Source: Acidimicrobiales bacterium (lineage in GTDB: Bacteria; Actinomycetota; Acidimicrobiia; Acidimicrobiales; Poriferisodalaceae). From it: a stretch of DNA of 64,000 bases. The position numbers were made by a program, and so were the translations under genes. The notes under the pieces are model-generated. The model was not told the origin of the DNA. It saw nothing but the letters and a program-made list of their open reading frames with translations, and ran no database searches. Every line of letters starts with the position of its first letter. Position 1 is the stretch's first letter. The DNA is taken from NCBI GenBank assembly GCA_041394185.1, contig JAWKIQ010000001.1, positions 310,001 through 374,000 of the forward strand, given 5' to 3'. This document shows positions 41,843 through 50,156 of the stretch, piece after piece.

Positions 41843-42546
41843 CCATCATCGACTCCGATTCCGCACAGGCTGCGAAGGCCCAACGAGCCAGATGGGCTGG
41901 TGAGCGCGCAGGGGGTGTGGCCGCGCTGACGGCTGCAGCGACCTTCCTGTTCGGCATCGTGTTGTTCGTGACCAGCTTGGCCGACTACACCTCCGGCGAC
42001 CCAACGGTGGCCGAGTCTGTAGCGTTTGTGGGTCAGCACCAGACTGCGTTGTTCGTCTGGTATCTGGTGATCTTCCTGGTCTTCGGGGTGGCGCTGGTGC
42101 CCCTGGCCAAGGCCCTTCATGCGAGGTTGGCCCAGGGCAGTCCGCTGCTGGCCGACCTGGGTGCGGTGTTTGCGTTCATTTGGGCCGGTCTGATGTTTGC
42201 CACCGGCATGATCTCCAACATCGGCATTCAGGCCATCACCGACCTGGCCGACACCGACCCTGCCGGCGCCGAAGCGCTGTGGTCCAGCATCGACGCCATC
42301 ACCGACGGGCTCGGAGGTGGCAACGAGCTGGTCGGCGGGATGTGGATACTGCTCGTCAGCCTCGCAGCGTGGTCGACCGGTGCGTTGCCCCGGGCGCTCA
42401 ATATCGTCGGTCTGCTCAGCGCAGCCGGAGGTTTGGTGACGCTGGTGCCGGGCCTGTCCGAACTGGGAATGTTGTTCGGCCTCGGTTCGATCGTGTGGTT
42501 CACCTGGGTGGGCGTAGTGCTGCTGCGGGCCGATCCTGCCACCTGA
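41839..42546 (+). CDS. Integral membrane protein, DUF4386-like
   Basis: A 235-residue membrane protein with about six segments, for example GVAALTAAATFLFGIVLFVTSLADY, LFVWYLVIFLVFGVALVPLAKALH and DLGAVFAFIWAGLMFATGMI. The central layout resembles DUF4386-type proteins of unknown function. It shares ATGA with the 80-residue gene before it. The AAAGGA segment ahead of its ATG (41827-41834) is a usable ribosome site. The palindrome upstream of the pair suggests control by the LuxR-type regulator. Confidence 0.72.
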   Translation: MTIIDSDSAQAAKAQRARWAGERAGGVAALTAAATFLFGIVLFVTSLADYTSGDPTVAESVAFVGQHQTALFVWYLVIFLVFGVALVPLAKALHARLAQGSPLLADLGAVFAFIWAGLMFATGMISNIGIQAITDLADTDPAGAEALWSSIDAITDGLGGGNELVGGMWILLVSLAAWSTGALPRALNIVGLLSAAGGLVTLVPGLSELGMLFGLGSIVWFTWVGVVLLRADPAT

Positions 42547-42589
42547 AGCCCTTCGCTTCTGTCCCGACACGCGGCGCTAGGGTTGCCCG

Positions 42590-43366
42590 ATGGCTGACTC
42601 TGAGCTGGAAGGCGAGCACTCCCGGGCATTCGAGTTCTTCGTGTCGGTGTATGGCACCCTTCCCCGCGCCGGCCCCGGCGGCGACGAGTACACGCTGGAA
42701 GCCCTTCGGCATGTGGCTGGCCCTGGGGCCAGGACGGTTCTGGACCTGGGCTGTGGTCCTGGTGCCCAGACCATCGCCCTGGCCCGGGCCATGCCCCAGG
42801 CGACCATCATCGCTGTGGATGTGCTCCCTCAGATGGTGGATGAGGCCAATCGCCGAATCGCGCTCGAGGGTGAGGCCGGCCGTGTCCGGGCGGTGGTGGG
42901 CGACATGGCCGAACCCGATGCAGCGCCAGGCAGCCAGGATCTCGTGTGGTGCGAGTCGGCGATCTACAACGTCGGCATCACCGAAGCCCTGCAGGCGTGG
43001 CGCCCGCTGCTGGCAGATGGTGGAGTGGTCGTGTTCAGCGAACCGACCTGGCTGGTCGACGATCCACCGGCCGAGATCCGCGATTGGTGGCTGGCCGAAT
43101 ACCCGGCATTCTGCGACCGAGCCGGCATCGAGGCAAAGGTCGCGGCCGCCGGGTTTCGAGTCGTCGCAACGTTCGACCTGCCCGTGGACGCGTGGTGGGA
43201 CGACTATTACGCGCCGATGCAAGAGCGCATTCGCGAACTGCGCCGAGATCACCCCGATGACCCGATCGCCGACGAGGTTGCATCATCGGCCGAGCACGAG
43301 ATCGCCCAGTTCGTCGAGTTCGGTCACACATACTGCTACGCGTTCTTCGTGGTAGAACCCGTCTGA
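42590..43366 (+). CDS. Class I SAM-dependent methyltransferase
   Basis: Methyltransferase of 258 residues. Motif I (AdoMet-binding) is RTVLDLGCGPGAQTIALA, followed by ATIIAVDVLPQMVDEANRR and QDLVWCESAIYNVGITEAL (motif II-IV region). The C-terminal part (DLPVDAWWDDYYAPMQERIRELRRDH) would shape the substrate site. The substrate is not identifiable. It is 43 bp downstream of the membrane-protein gene and 27 bp upstream of the nitroreductase fusion, so it may or may not be in an operon with either. Confidence 0.85.
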   Translation: MADSELEGEHSRAFEFFVSVYGTLPRAGPGGDEYTLEALRHVAGPGARTVLDLGCGPGAQTIALARAMPQATIIAVDVLPQMVDEANRRIALEGEAGRVRAVVGDMAEPDAAPGSQDLVWCESAIYNVGITEALQAWRPLLADGGVVVFSEPTWLVDDPPAEIRDWWLAEYPAFCDRAGIEAKVAAAGFRVVATFDLPVDAWWDDYYAPMQERIRELRRDHPDDPIADEVASSAEHEIAQFVEFGHTYCYAFFVVEPV

Positions 43367-43393
43367 GCGCAAGCAACGATAGGGGAGGTCGGC

Positions 43394-44569
43394 ATGGCAA
43401 TCGATGTAGAGGCGGTCGACGAGGCACTGACCACGACTCGTGCGGTGCGGCTGCGCCTTGATCTCGACCGGCCGGTCGACCACCAGATGATCCTCGATTG
43501 CATCGACGTGGCCGAGCAGGCACCTTCGGGTGGCAACCAGGGCAGTCGCCGCTGGATCGTAGTGCGCGATCAGGCCACAAAGGATCGACTGGCCGAGCTG
43601 TACATGGAGTCGGCCGGCAACTGGATGGTCGACACGCGCGACCGCCTCGAGGGCACCGGTCACCCCCAGGAACGGGTGATGAAGTCGGCGGCCCACCTGG
43701 CCGAGCACCTTGCCGAGGTGCCCCTCATCGTCATCCCGACCATCATCGGGGTGCACGATGGCAGTGGCAGGCCGGGCTTGTTCGATTCGGTGATCCAGTC
43801 GGTCTGGAGCTTCTGTGTCGCAGCCCGCGCCAGGGGATTGGGCACCGCGTGGACCACAGCGATACTGAGCCGCCAAGACGACATCGCCCAATTGCTGGCG
43901 ATTCCCGACGGGATGACGCAGATTGCGATGATCCCGGTGGCTTGGACCAAGGGCACCGAGTTCAAACGGGCGCCGCGCTATCCAGCCAGAGAGATCACCT
44001 ACCTGGACCGTTTCGGGCACACGTGGGAACACGGCCCCAGCGACCCACCGCGGCATTCGGACGGGCCCGGGGTAGTGGTCGAGATCGACATCGACGCGCC
44101 CGCCGACGTGGTGTGGAACTACATGACCGACATCGGTTTCGGCGCCCGCTTCAGCGAGGAATTCGTCGGTGCTCGGTGGGATGTCGACGACAGCGGAGCC
44201 ACCCAGGGTCCTGCGGTCGGGGCCCGTTTCATCGGATCCAACATGCACCCCGCGATAGGCGAGTGGGAGGTGCCCTGCTATGTCGACAGATGCGACGAGC
44301 CCAAAGAGTTCGGATGGGTCACCTCCGACCCCGACAATCCCGGTGCCAGGTGGCGCTTCGAGGCGGCGTCTATCGCCGGAGCCACCCGCCTGCGCTATTC
44401 GGTGATCATCGGGCCTGGTCCGTCTGGCATCAATCGGGCCATCGTGGCGATGCCAGACAAAGAACCGCGCATCCTGGCAAGGCGAGTCGACGAACACCGC
44501 TCGAACATGACCAGGGTCATCGAGGGCATCAAGGCCGCAGCAGAAGCCGACGCCAGGGCGGCCGACTAG
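43394..44569 (+). CDS. Nitroreductase fused to an SRPBCC domain
   Basis: A 391-residue two-domain protein. Residues 1-205 are an FMN-dependent nitroreductase: AVRLRLDLDRPVDHQMILDCIDVAEQAPSGGNQGSRRWIVV at the N-terminus and SVIQSVWSFCVAARARGLGTAWTT later. Residues 220-391 are an SRPBCC (polyketide cyclase-like) ligand-binding domain starting VVVEIDIDAPADVVWNYMTDIGFG. The two domains usually occur as separate proteins. The ATG has GGGGAGGT 6 bases upstream. The SRPBCC domain could capture or position a hydrophobic substrate for the flavin domain. Confidence 0.85.
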   Translation: MAIDVEAVDEALTTTRAVRLRLDLDRPVDHQMILDCIDVAEQAPSGGNQGSRRWIVVRDQATKDRLAELYMESAGNWMVDTRDRLEGTGHPQERVMKSAAHLAEHLAEVPLIVIPTIIGVHDGSGRPGLFDSVIQSVWSFCVAARARGLGTAWTTAILSRQDDIAQLLAIPDGMTQIAMIPVAWTKGTEFKRAPRYPAREITYLDRFGHTWEHGPSDPPRHSDGPGVVVEIDIDAPADVVWNYMTDIGFGARFSEEFVGARWDVDDSGATQGPAVGARFIGSNMHPAIGEWEVPCYVDRCDEPKEFGWVTSDPDNPGARWRFEAASIAGATRLRYSVIIGPGPSGINRAIVAMPDKEPRILARRVDEHRSNMTRVIEGIKAAAEADARAAD

Positions 44570-44595
44570 CCGAACGGGTGCCGGACGTCCTTCGG

Positions 44596-45405
44596 TCAGA
44601 ACTGGGTGCGGATCGCCCAGAGATCGGGGAACGCGGGCCGCAGGGTCGTCTGCAGATAGCCGGCGCCATCGGAGCCGCCGGTGCCGGCCTTGGTGCCGAT
44701 GGTGCGCCTGACCATCATCAGATGCCGGTAGCGCCACTCGAGCAGGCCCTCGTCCAGGTCTGTGAGAGTTTCGCAGAGGTCTGCGAAACCATCGTCGGCG
44801 TAACACGAGATGATGGCCGCCTGCACCTGAGCGTCGGGTTCGACCGGAGCTCGGACGTCGCGTTCGAGTGTATTGGCAGGCACCTCGAAGCCTGATCGGT
44901 GCAGCAGGCGCAAGAACGCGTCCCACAGGGTCGGCGATTCGTACCGTCTGTCCAGCCGTGCCAGATCGTCGCCCTCGAACCACTCGAGCTGGATTCGATC
45001 CTTGATGCCCAAGGCGAACTCGAGCTCGCGAAACTGCACAGACTGAAACCCGCTCGCGTTGGCCAGGAACGAGCGAAAGCTGGCGAACTCGGCCGGGGTC
45101 ATGGTCTCTAGCACGTCGACCTGGCCGACCAGGGTCTTCAAGATCTTCATCACCCGCTTGAGGCTGTGGCGCGCCGAGTTGACGTTGCCGGCGTCGAGTT
45201 GGGCCACGATTCGGTCGAGTTCGTGGAGCACCTGCTTGAACCACAACTCGAACACCTGGTGGATGACGATGAACAACATCTCGTCGTGCTCGGGACCACC
45301 TGTGGCCTCGTCGTAGGAGACGCATCGCTGAAGCGACAACAGCTCGTCGACCGCCAGATAGCGACCGTATGTGAAGTCGTCGTTGTTCTCGAAAGGCAGG
45401 CTCAT
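44596..45405 (-). CDS. kynA: Tryptophan 2,3-dioxygenase
   Basis: Haem enzyme that opens the indole ring of L-tryptophan to N-formylkynurenine, the first step of the kynurenine pathway. 269 residues. The N-terminus DDFTYGRYLAVDELLSLQ, the central FIVIHQVFELWFKQVLHELD, and LMMVRRTIGTKAGTGGSDG are conserved; the haem-ligand His is in WRYRHLMMV. ATG 45405 overlaps the stop of the MFS exporter gene in ATGA; an in-frame GTG at 45504 lies inside that gene and is unlikely. No kynureninase or formamidase genes are nearby. Confidence 0.92.
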   Translation of the reverse strand: MSLPFENNDDFTYGRYLAVDELLSLQRCVSYDEATGGPEHDEMLFIVIHQVFELWFKQVLHELDRIVAQLDAGNVNSARHSLKRVMKILKTLVGQVDVLETMTPAEFASFRSFLANASGFQSVQFRELEFALGIKDRIQLEWFEGDDLARLDRRYESPTLWDAFLRLLHRSGFEVPANTLERDVRAPVEPDAQVQAAIISCYADDGFADLCETLTDLDEGLLEWRYRHLMMVRRTIGTKAGTGGSDGAGYLQTTLRPAFPDLWAIRTQF

Positions 45406-46811
45406 GTGGATGACAGGCTCGGCGTCTGTGAGTGTTGGTGTGGTCGGTACGACCGCCAGAGTAGAACCGGGCTGAAGGCCATCACGGCAACCATCGTCCA
45501 CCACCCCAGACGAAACTCTTCGATGCGTTCACCCACCACCGCATCGCCGATGATGGCGGTCATCAGCGCAACGCCGAACGCCGACGTCGCAGACCTGACG
45601 GTGTTGAACGCCGCGTTGGCCGCACCGAGCTGGGATGCGGGGATGTCGCGTAGGGCCGCAGCGTTAGCCGGCCCCAGCATGAACGCCATGCCAACGCCGA
45701 TGGAGAACGTTCCGGGCAAGAAGGCGGTCACGTACTGGCCGCCCGGTCTCAACCGCCAGGCCATCCATGCTGTGCCGAGGGTGGCCATCGTGCCGCCGAA
45801 GATCAACAAGCCGCGATAGCCCCTGCGGTCGACCATACGTCCGGCTATCGGCGCCAGCACCACCATCACGAGCGGCCCCGGTGTCATGGCCAGACCGATC
45901 TGCAGGTTCGAGTAGCCCCAGACGTCGTTCAGGAACAGGGGGTACAGGAACCATGTGGCAGTGGTGGACGTCGACAACAGAGCGCTGGCCAGGGTCACCA
46001 CACGAAACGACGTGATTCGCAACAGGTCGAAATCGAGCAGTGGTTCGGCGTGTCGCATCGAAGATGTCACGAACACGGCCGCACCACCGAGAGCGACGAG
46101 CAACACCACCACGATGCGGACGTCGTTCCAGCCCCACGCCCTGCCTTGCACGATCACGAAGATCGCACCTCCGATGGCGAGCGTGCCGGTGACCGTGCCC
46201 AGCAGATCGAGGGGCGGCGGCCGCTCGGCCACCGAGTCGTCTGCCATGAACTGCGAGGCCAGGCCCATGGCCGCGAGGCCAATGGGTGCTGCCACGGCAA
46301 AGACAATGCGCCACGACGAGACCTCGAGCAGGAACGCGGCAGCGGTGGGCGCTATGGCCGCTCCAAGCACACCCATCGACGACCACAGCGACACCACCGA
46401 GCCGTGTTCTTCTTTGGGGTACAGCGGCAGTACCGCCGCCAGAGACGATGGAAGCATCAGTGCGACCCCGACCGCCTGCCCCACCCGTGCCGCTATCACG
46501 AGGTCGATCGTGGGCGCTATCGCGGACACCGCCGCCCCAACCGAGAACACGGCGAGGCCAGACATGAAGATGCGGCGCCGTCCGATGCGATCGGCGAGGC
46601 GGCCACCCAGCAACATGAAGGTCACCTGGGTCACGGCGAACCCCGAGATGACCCACGAGATGTGCGTCAGGGAGGCCGACGAGAACTCGTCCTCCAGCAC
46701 CGGTACTGCGATGTTGGTAGCGGTGCCCACGAACGCGGCCAGCAACATTGCGGTCGCGGCGACAGCGAGCGCGATTCGGCTGGCGCGGCCCGAGGCCGAG
46801 GTGCTCCCCAA
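45402..46811 (-). CDS. MFS transporter, DHA2 (EmrB/QacA) type
   Basis: Drug:proton antiporter-like permease with about 14 membrane segments, 469 residues. Family motif A is GGRLADRIGRRRIF after segment 2. WVISGFAVTQVTFMLLGGRL is typical. The start is uncertain: I prefer TTG 46811, with GGGGGAA just upstream and the product MGSTSASGRASRIALAVAAT; an ATG at 46898 adds 29 residues unlike a transporter N-terminus. It is directly upstream of, and translationally coupled to, the tryptophan dioxygenase gene, so it may export a tryptophan-derived compound such as kynurenine. Confidence 0.88.
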   Translation of the reverse strand: MGSTSASGRASRIALAVAATAMLLAAFVGTATNIAVPVLEDEFSSASLTHISWVISGFAVTQVTFMLLGGRLADRIGRRRIFMSGLAVFSVGAAVSAIAPTIDLVIAARVGQAVGVALMLPSSLAAVLPLYPKEEHGSVVSLWSSMGVLGAAIAPTAAAFLLEVSSWRIVFAVAAPIGLAAMGLASQFMADDSVAERPPPLDLLGTVTGTLAIGGAIFVIVQGRAWGWNDVRIVVVLLVALGGAAVFVTSSMRHAEPLLDFDLLRITSFRVVTLASALLSTSTTATWFLYPLFLNDVWGYSNLQIGLAMTPGPLVMVVLAPIAGRMVDRRGYRGLLIFGGTMATLGTAWMAWRLRPGGQYVTAFLPGTFSIGVGMAFMLGPANAAALRDIPASQLGAANAAFNTVRSATSAFGVALMTAIIGDAVVGERIEEFRLGWWTMVAVMAFSPVLLWRSYRPHQHSQTPSLSST

Positions 46812-47004
46812 TGTGTTCCCCCGTCTTTCCGGTAGCGGTACGAAACAGCTTCCCGGTGTCAAACACCAAATCGAGCCAGCCCGATACCGAGTACGCATTA
46901 TCCGCTACGCAGGCCGCGGCGCTGGCCAATGTGAGGCAAACGGCCCTACATGAACAGAACCAGGCGCCCTACGGTCGAACGAAATCGACGGCGGAGGTCC
47001 GGCC

Positions 47005-48831
47005 ATGACGGCATCGGATGCGGATGTGACCCCGGTCGAGTCAGGAGCTTTCGGGGTCAAGACCATTCTCGACCGGTTCTCGTTGCGAGTGCACGATCAG
47101 CCCGATCGGGTTGCACTCAGATACCGAGATGGCGACGAGTGGCGGACGATCGACTGGGGGCACTATGGCCAAGCCGTCGAAACTGCAGCGGCGGGCCTGA
47201 TCGGCCTTGGAATCGAACCAGGTGATCGCGTCGGGTTGCTGTCGGCCAACCGGCCCGAATGGCACATCGCAGACCTGGCGATACTGTCTGCCGGGGCGGT
47301 GACGGTTCCGGTTTACCCAACCAGTTCTTCGTCACAGGCGGCCTACGTGCTCGAGAACTCGGGCTGTCGGGTGTGTTTCGTCGACGATCACGAGCAGCTG
47401 TCGAAAGTGCTCCTGCGCCTCGGCGACCTTCCCGCTCTGGAGCGCATCGTCTGCTTTGGTGCAACCGCAGGTCTCGACCGCGCTGACCTGCTGCTCTCGC
47501 TCGACCAACTGGCGCAGCAGGGCGCAGACCGCTCGACGGTCGTCGAGCGCATCGCGGCCCTGGGCCCAGACGACCTGGCGACGCTGGTGTACACCAGCGG
47601 AACAACGGGCCCGCCGAAGGGGACAATGCTGACCCACGGCAACATCGTCTGGACCATCGAGTCGGTCGAATCGATGGTTGGGCTGATGCCCAGCGACCGC
47701 CTGCTCTCGTACCTCCCGCTGAGCCACATCGCCGAACGCATCACCAGCCACTTCGGGCAGATCGCGGCCGGGGGAGAGACCTGGTTCGCCCGAAACCTCG
47801 CTTCGGTGCCCGAGGATCTGAAGGCGGCCAGGCCAACGATCTTCATGGCCGTGCCGCGAGTCTGGCAGAAGCTGCACGACGCGATCCTCGAGGAACTCGA
47901 CTCCAAACCGGTTCATTTGTCAGGCGTCCTGGACCATGCGGCCAAATCGGTCGGGCGCGAAAGCACCGACGGATTCGTGCGTTCGATCGCAGAGCGGGCC
48001 GGCAATCTGGTCATCGAGCAGACGCTCGCAAGGGCTGTGCGTCACAAGCTGGGCCTCGACCAGGCGAGGTTGGTCGCTTCGGCGGCTGCGCCGATTCATC
48101 CCGATCTCGTCAACTGGTTCCACGGAATCGGGCTGCCGATAGCCGAGGTGTACGGCCAGACCGAGGATTGCGGCCCGGCCACGATGAACCCTCCGGATGC
48201 CATACGAATCGGCTCGGTGGGCAAGGCCATTCCGGGTCTCGAGGTCGCTATCGCCGACGACGGCGAGGTGTTGGTGCGCGGCGGAAGTGTGTGCGCCGGC
48301 TACTTCGGTTTGGCCGACGACACGGCCGAGCTGATCGACCCGGAGGGGTGGATGCACTCTGGTGATCTGGGCCGACTCGACGACGACGGCTACCTGTGGC
48401 TGACCGGCCGCAAGAAGGATCTGATCATCAACGCTGCCGGCAAGAACATCGCCCCAGCCGAACTCGAAGCCCGACTGTCGATGGAGCCCATCATCGGCCA
48501 GGCGGTGGTTGTGGGTGATGGCCGCAAATATCTGACTGCGCTGCTGACACTCGATCCCGACGCTGCCGCCGAATGGGCGCACCGCCACGACGCCTTCTGC
48601 GACCTCGCGGAACTGTCGCGCGATGCCCGGATCCACGACGAGATCGCAGCAGGAATCGCCCGGGTCAACGAGACCCACGCACCCGTCGAGCAGATCAAGT
48701 ACTGGCGCATTTTGCCGGACGCGCTGACCATCGAGAACGGGGAGCTGACCCCGACCCTCAAGGTCAAGCGAAATGTCGTTCGCGACAAGTACGCCACCGT
48801 CATCGAGGAGATGTACGCCGAGGGAGGCTGA
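47005..48831 (+). CDS. Long-chain fatty acid-CoA ligase (AMP-binding)
   Basis: Acyl-CoA synthetase of 608 residues (FadD15-like architecture). The P-loop is LVYTSGTTGPPKGTMLTHGN, the A5 region EVYGQTEDCGPATMN, and A8-A10 is WMHSGDLGRLDDDGYLWLTGRKKDLIINAAGKNIAP. The C-terminus ends in a lysine-containing segment LTPTLKVKRNVVRDKY. It activates free fatty acids in the cytoplasm or at the membrane. ATG 47005 has GGAGG 8 bases upstream. It is divergent from the MFS exporter gene, with 190 bp between, and its 3' end meets the phosphotransferase gene. Confidence 0.92.
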   Translation: MTASDADVTPVESGAFGVKTILDRFSLRVHDQPDRVALRYRDGDEWRTIDWGHYGQAVETAAAGLIGLGIEPGDRVGLLSANRPEWHIADLAILSAGAVTVPVYPTSSSSQAAYVLENSGCRVCFVDDHEQLSKVLLRLGDLPALERIVCFGATAGLDRADLLLSLDQLAQQGADRSTVVERIAALGPDDLATLVYTSGTTGPPKGTMLTHGNIVWTIESVESMVGLMPSDRLLSYLPLSHIAERITSHFGQIAAGGETWFARNLASVPEDLKAARPTIFMAVPRVWQKLHDAILEELDSKPVHLSGVLDHAAKSVGRESTDGFVRSIAERAGNLVIEQTLARAVRHKLGLDQARLVASAAAPIHPDLVNWFHGIGLPIAEVYGQTEDCGPATMNPPDAIRIGSVGKAIPGLEVAIADDGEVLVRGGSVCAGYFGLADDTAELIDPEGWMHSGDLGRLDDDGYLWLTGRKKDLIINAAGKNIAPAELEARLSMEPIIGQAVVVGDGRKYLTALLTLDPDAAAEWAHRHDAFCDLAELSRDARIHDEIAAGIARVNETHAPVEQIKYWRILPDALTIENGELTPTLKVKRNVVRDKYATVIEEMYAEGG

Positions 48832-48841
48832 CCTGTACCTT

Positions 48842-48866
48842 CCTGACCTGACCTGACCTGACCTGA
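48842..48866. repeat. CCTGA pentanucleotide repeat, five copies
   Basis: Five exact tandem copies of CCTGA between the stop codons of two convergent genes, in a 37-bp gap. A short simple-sequence tract like this can change copy number by slippage. It is not followed by a hairpin. Confidence 0.6.
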
Positions 48867-48868
48867 CG

Positions 48869-49867
48869 TCAGCGGAGTGATTGGTCGACTATCCCGGCCA
48901 GGTCGTTCTCGAGCCCTTCGGGAAGGCGCGCCGGATCGACACCGAACAGGCCGGCCCGAGCAGCCACCACCTGGCTCCAGCCGTGCACGGCGTGCACGGC
49001 CTGCCACGCCAGGACACGCTCGGGGTCTGGCTTGCGATGCGTCTCATACGCCCGGCGGTATGTCCGTTCGAGGCGTGGACCGACCGCCTTGAGAATCCTC
49101 GCTTCGAAAGGCGAGGAAGCTCCCAGGTACGCCACTTTGAACAGCAGCAGGGTTCTCGCAAGGTCACCATCGGCATCGCCGAGCCCGGCATCGGACCAAT
49201 CGATCACAGACAAGCGACGGCCATCGGCCAGAACGTTCAGCGGGTGATAGTCGCCGTGGCAGATCACGGGCTCGCAGTTGCGCAGATAGCCCGAGCGGCC
49301 CTCGACCCGCTGAAGAGCCTGCTCGAGGTTCGGGTCACGCACAGCATCCAGTGTGTTGCGGACGAGGGCTAGGCGCCGGTCTAGGAGATCGGCCCCGTCG
49401 GGAAATCCCACCGTGGACATCCGGGTCAGCTCTACCTGCAACCTGGCCATGGCACCGATCAGACTCCGAGCGCTCCACGGCCGACGTTTGGCAGCGTCTA
49501 TCAGCAGCAGCCCCGGAGCCCTCTCCATCAGCTGGGCCGGCCGCCCGGTGGGCCCGTCTTCGTCGAGGACCTCCAACACCCTGGGTGCCGGAAACCCGCT
49601 GTCGGCTAGCCAGTTCTGGATCCTGGCTTCGTGACATGCGCTTTCGACCGGAACACCTTCGGGCCGAACTCGCAGCACCAGCGGGCCCCGCCATCGGTCG
49701 ACGAGGCTTTCGCCTTCGAACCGAACGAAGTAGATGTCGCTGTCGAACCCGCTCGAGTTGCCCTCTGGCTCACCGACCAATCGAACGTCGGGTCCGTGGC
49801 TCTCCTTGGTCCAGCCCTCGAGCCTCGCCGCCAGCTCGGTCGAACCCAGTTCCATCGAGCAATACAT
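48869..49867 (-). CDS. Phosphotransferase, APH-like family
   Basis: Aminoglycoside phosphotransferase-fold kinase of 332 residues; members phosphorylate small molecules or act in acyl-CoA metabolism (ACAD10-like). Nucleotide-binding region FVRFEGESLVDRWRGPLVLRVRP. Catalytic loop CHGDYHPLNVL, and VIDWSDAGLGDADGDLART for metal binding. ATG 49867 starts a product MYCSMELGSTELAARLEG; ATG 49855 is the alternative. Nothing beyond the fold identifies the substrate. It is divergent from the 68-residue gene, with a 12-bp palindrome in between. Confidence 0.82.
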   Translation of the reverse strand: MYCSMELGSTELAARLEGWTKESHGPDVRLVGEPEGNSSGFDSDIYFVRFEGESLVDRWRGPLVLRVRPEGVPVESACHEARIQNWLADSGFPAPRVLEVLDEDGPTGRPAQLMERAPGLLLIDAAKRRPWSARSLIGAMARLQVELTRMSTVGFPDGADLLDRRLALVRNTLDAVRDPNLEQALQRVEGRSGYLRNCEPVICHGDYHPLNVLADGRRLSVIDWSDAGLGDADGDLARTLLLFKVAYLGASSPFEARILKAVGPRLERTYRRAYETHRKPDPERVLAWQAVHAVHGWSQVVAARAGLFGVDPARLPEGLENDLAGIVDQSLR

Positions 49868-49895
49868 ACACCCGTCTCCACCCACCCCGCCATCG

Positions 49896-49907
49896 AACAC
49901 CGGTGTT
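49896..49907. promoter_or_regulatory. Palindrome AACACCGGTGTT at a divergent promoter
   Basis: Perfect 12-bp palindrome between the phosphotransferase and the 68-residue gene. Its last three bases overlap the GTTT -35 element of the SigB/SigF-type promoter of the latter, so a bound repressor would block it. Confidence 0.45.
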
Positions 49908-49930
49908 TGGGGCAGGGAGCCGTGGGGTAG
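49905..49930 (+). promoter_or_regulatory. SigB/SigF-type promoter of the 68-residue gene
   Basis: GTTT at 49905-49908, 16-bp spacer, GGGTAG at 49925-49930. The ATG at 49940 begins 9 bases later, so the transcript is probably leaderless. Confidence 0.6.
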
Positions 49931-49939
49931 TTCGCTGAC

Positions 49940-50146
49940 ATGTTCACCCAAACCGAAACGATCGAAGACCTGACGGAACGAGTAACCGACGCGGCTGGCG
50001 AGATCGCACCGACGACTTCCCGTCTCGCCGGAAGGCTCTGGAACGAACACCGTGCACTGACCGTTGCGGCTCTGGCCGCGACGACGGGTCTGCTCGGCTA
50101 TCTGCTGATGCGACACCGCGATGACGCCTCGAGGTCGGGAAGCTAG
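49940..50146 (+). CDS. Small membrane-anchored protein, 68 residues
   Basis: I do not recognise a family. Residues 1-40 are hydrophilic and helical (ETIEDLTERVTDAAGEIAPTTSRLAGRLWNEH). Residues 43-58 form one membrane segment (TVAALAATTGLLGYLLM), ended by RHRDD. The layout resembles YtxH or membrane-anchored stress proteins. It sits behind a SigB/SigF-type promoter and a palindrome. The MFS gene starts 10 bp after its stop, so both are probably transcribed together. Confidence 0.65.
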   Translation: MFTQTETIEDLTERVTDAAGEIAPTTSRLAGRLWNEHRALTVAALAATTGLLGYLLMRHRDDASRSGS

Positions 50147-50156
50147 ACCCACAGCC

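Noticed and set aside
46855..46867. Inverted repeat GGTGT-CAA-ACACC between the MFS exporter and the acyl-CoA ligase genes
   Set aside because: Arms of five bases with three-base loop are common by chance; possible operator but no further support.
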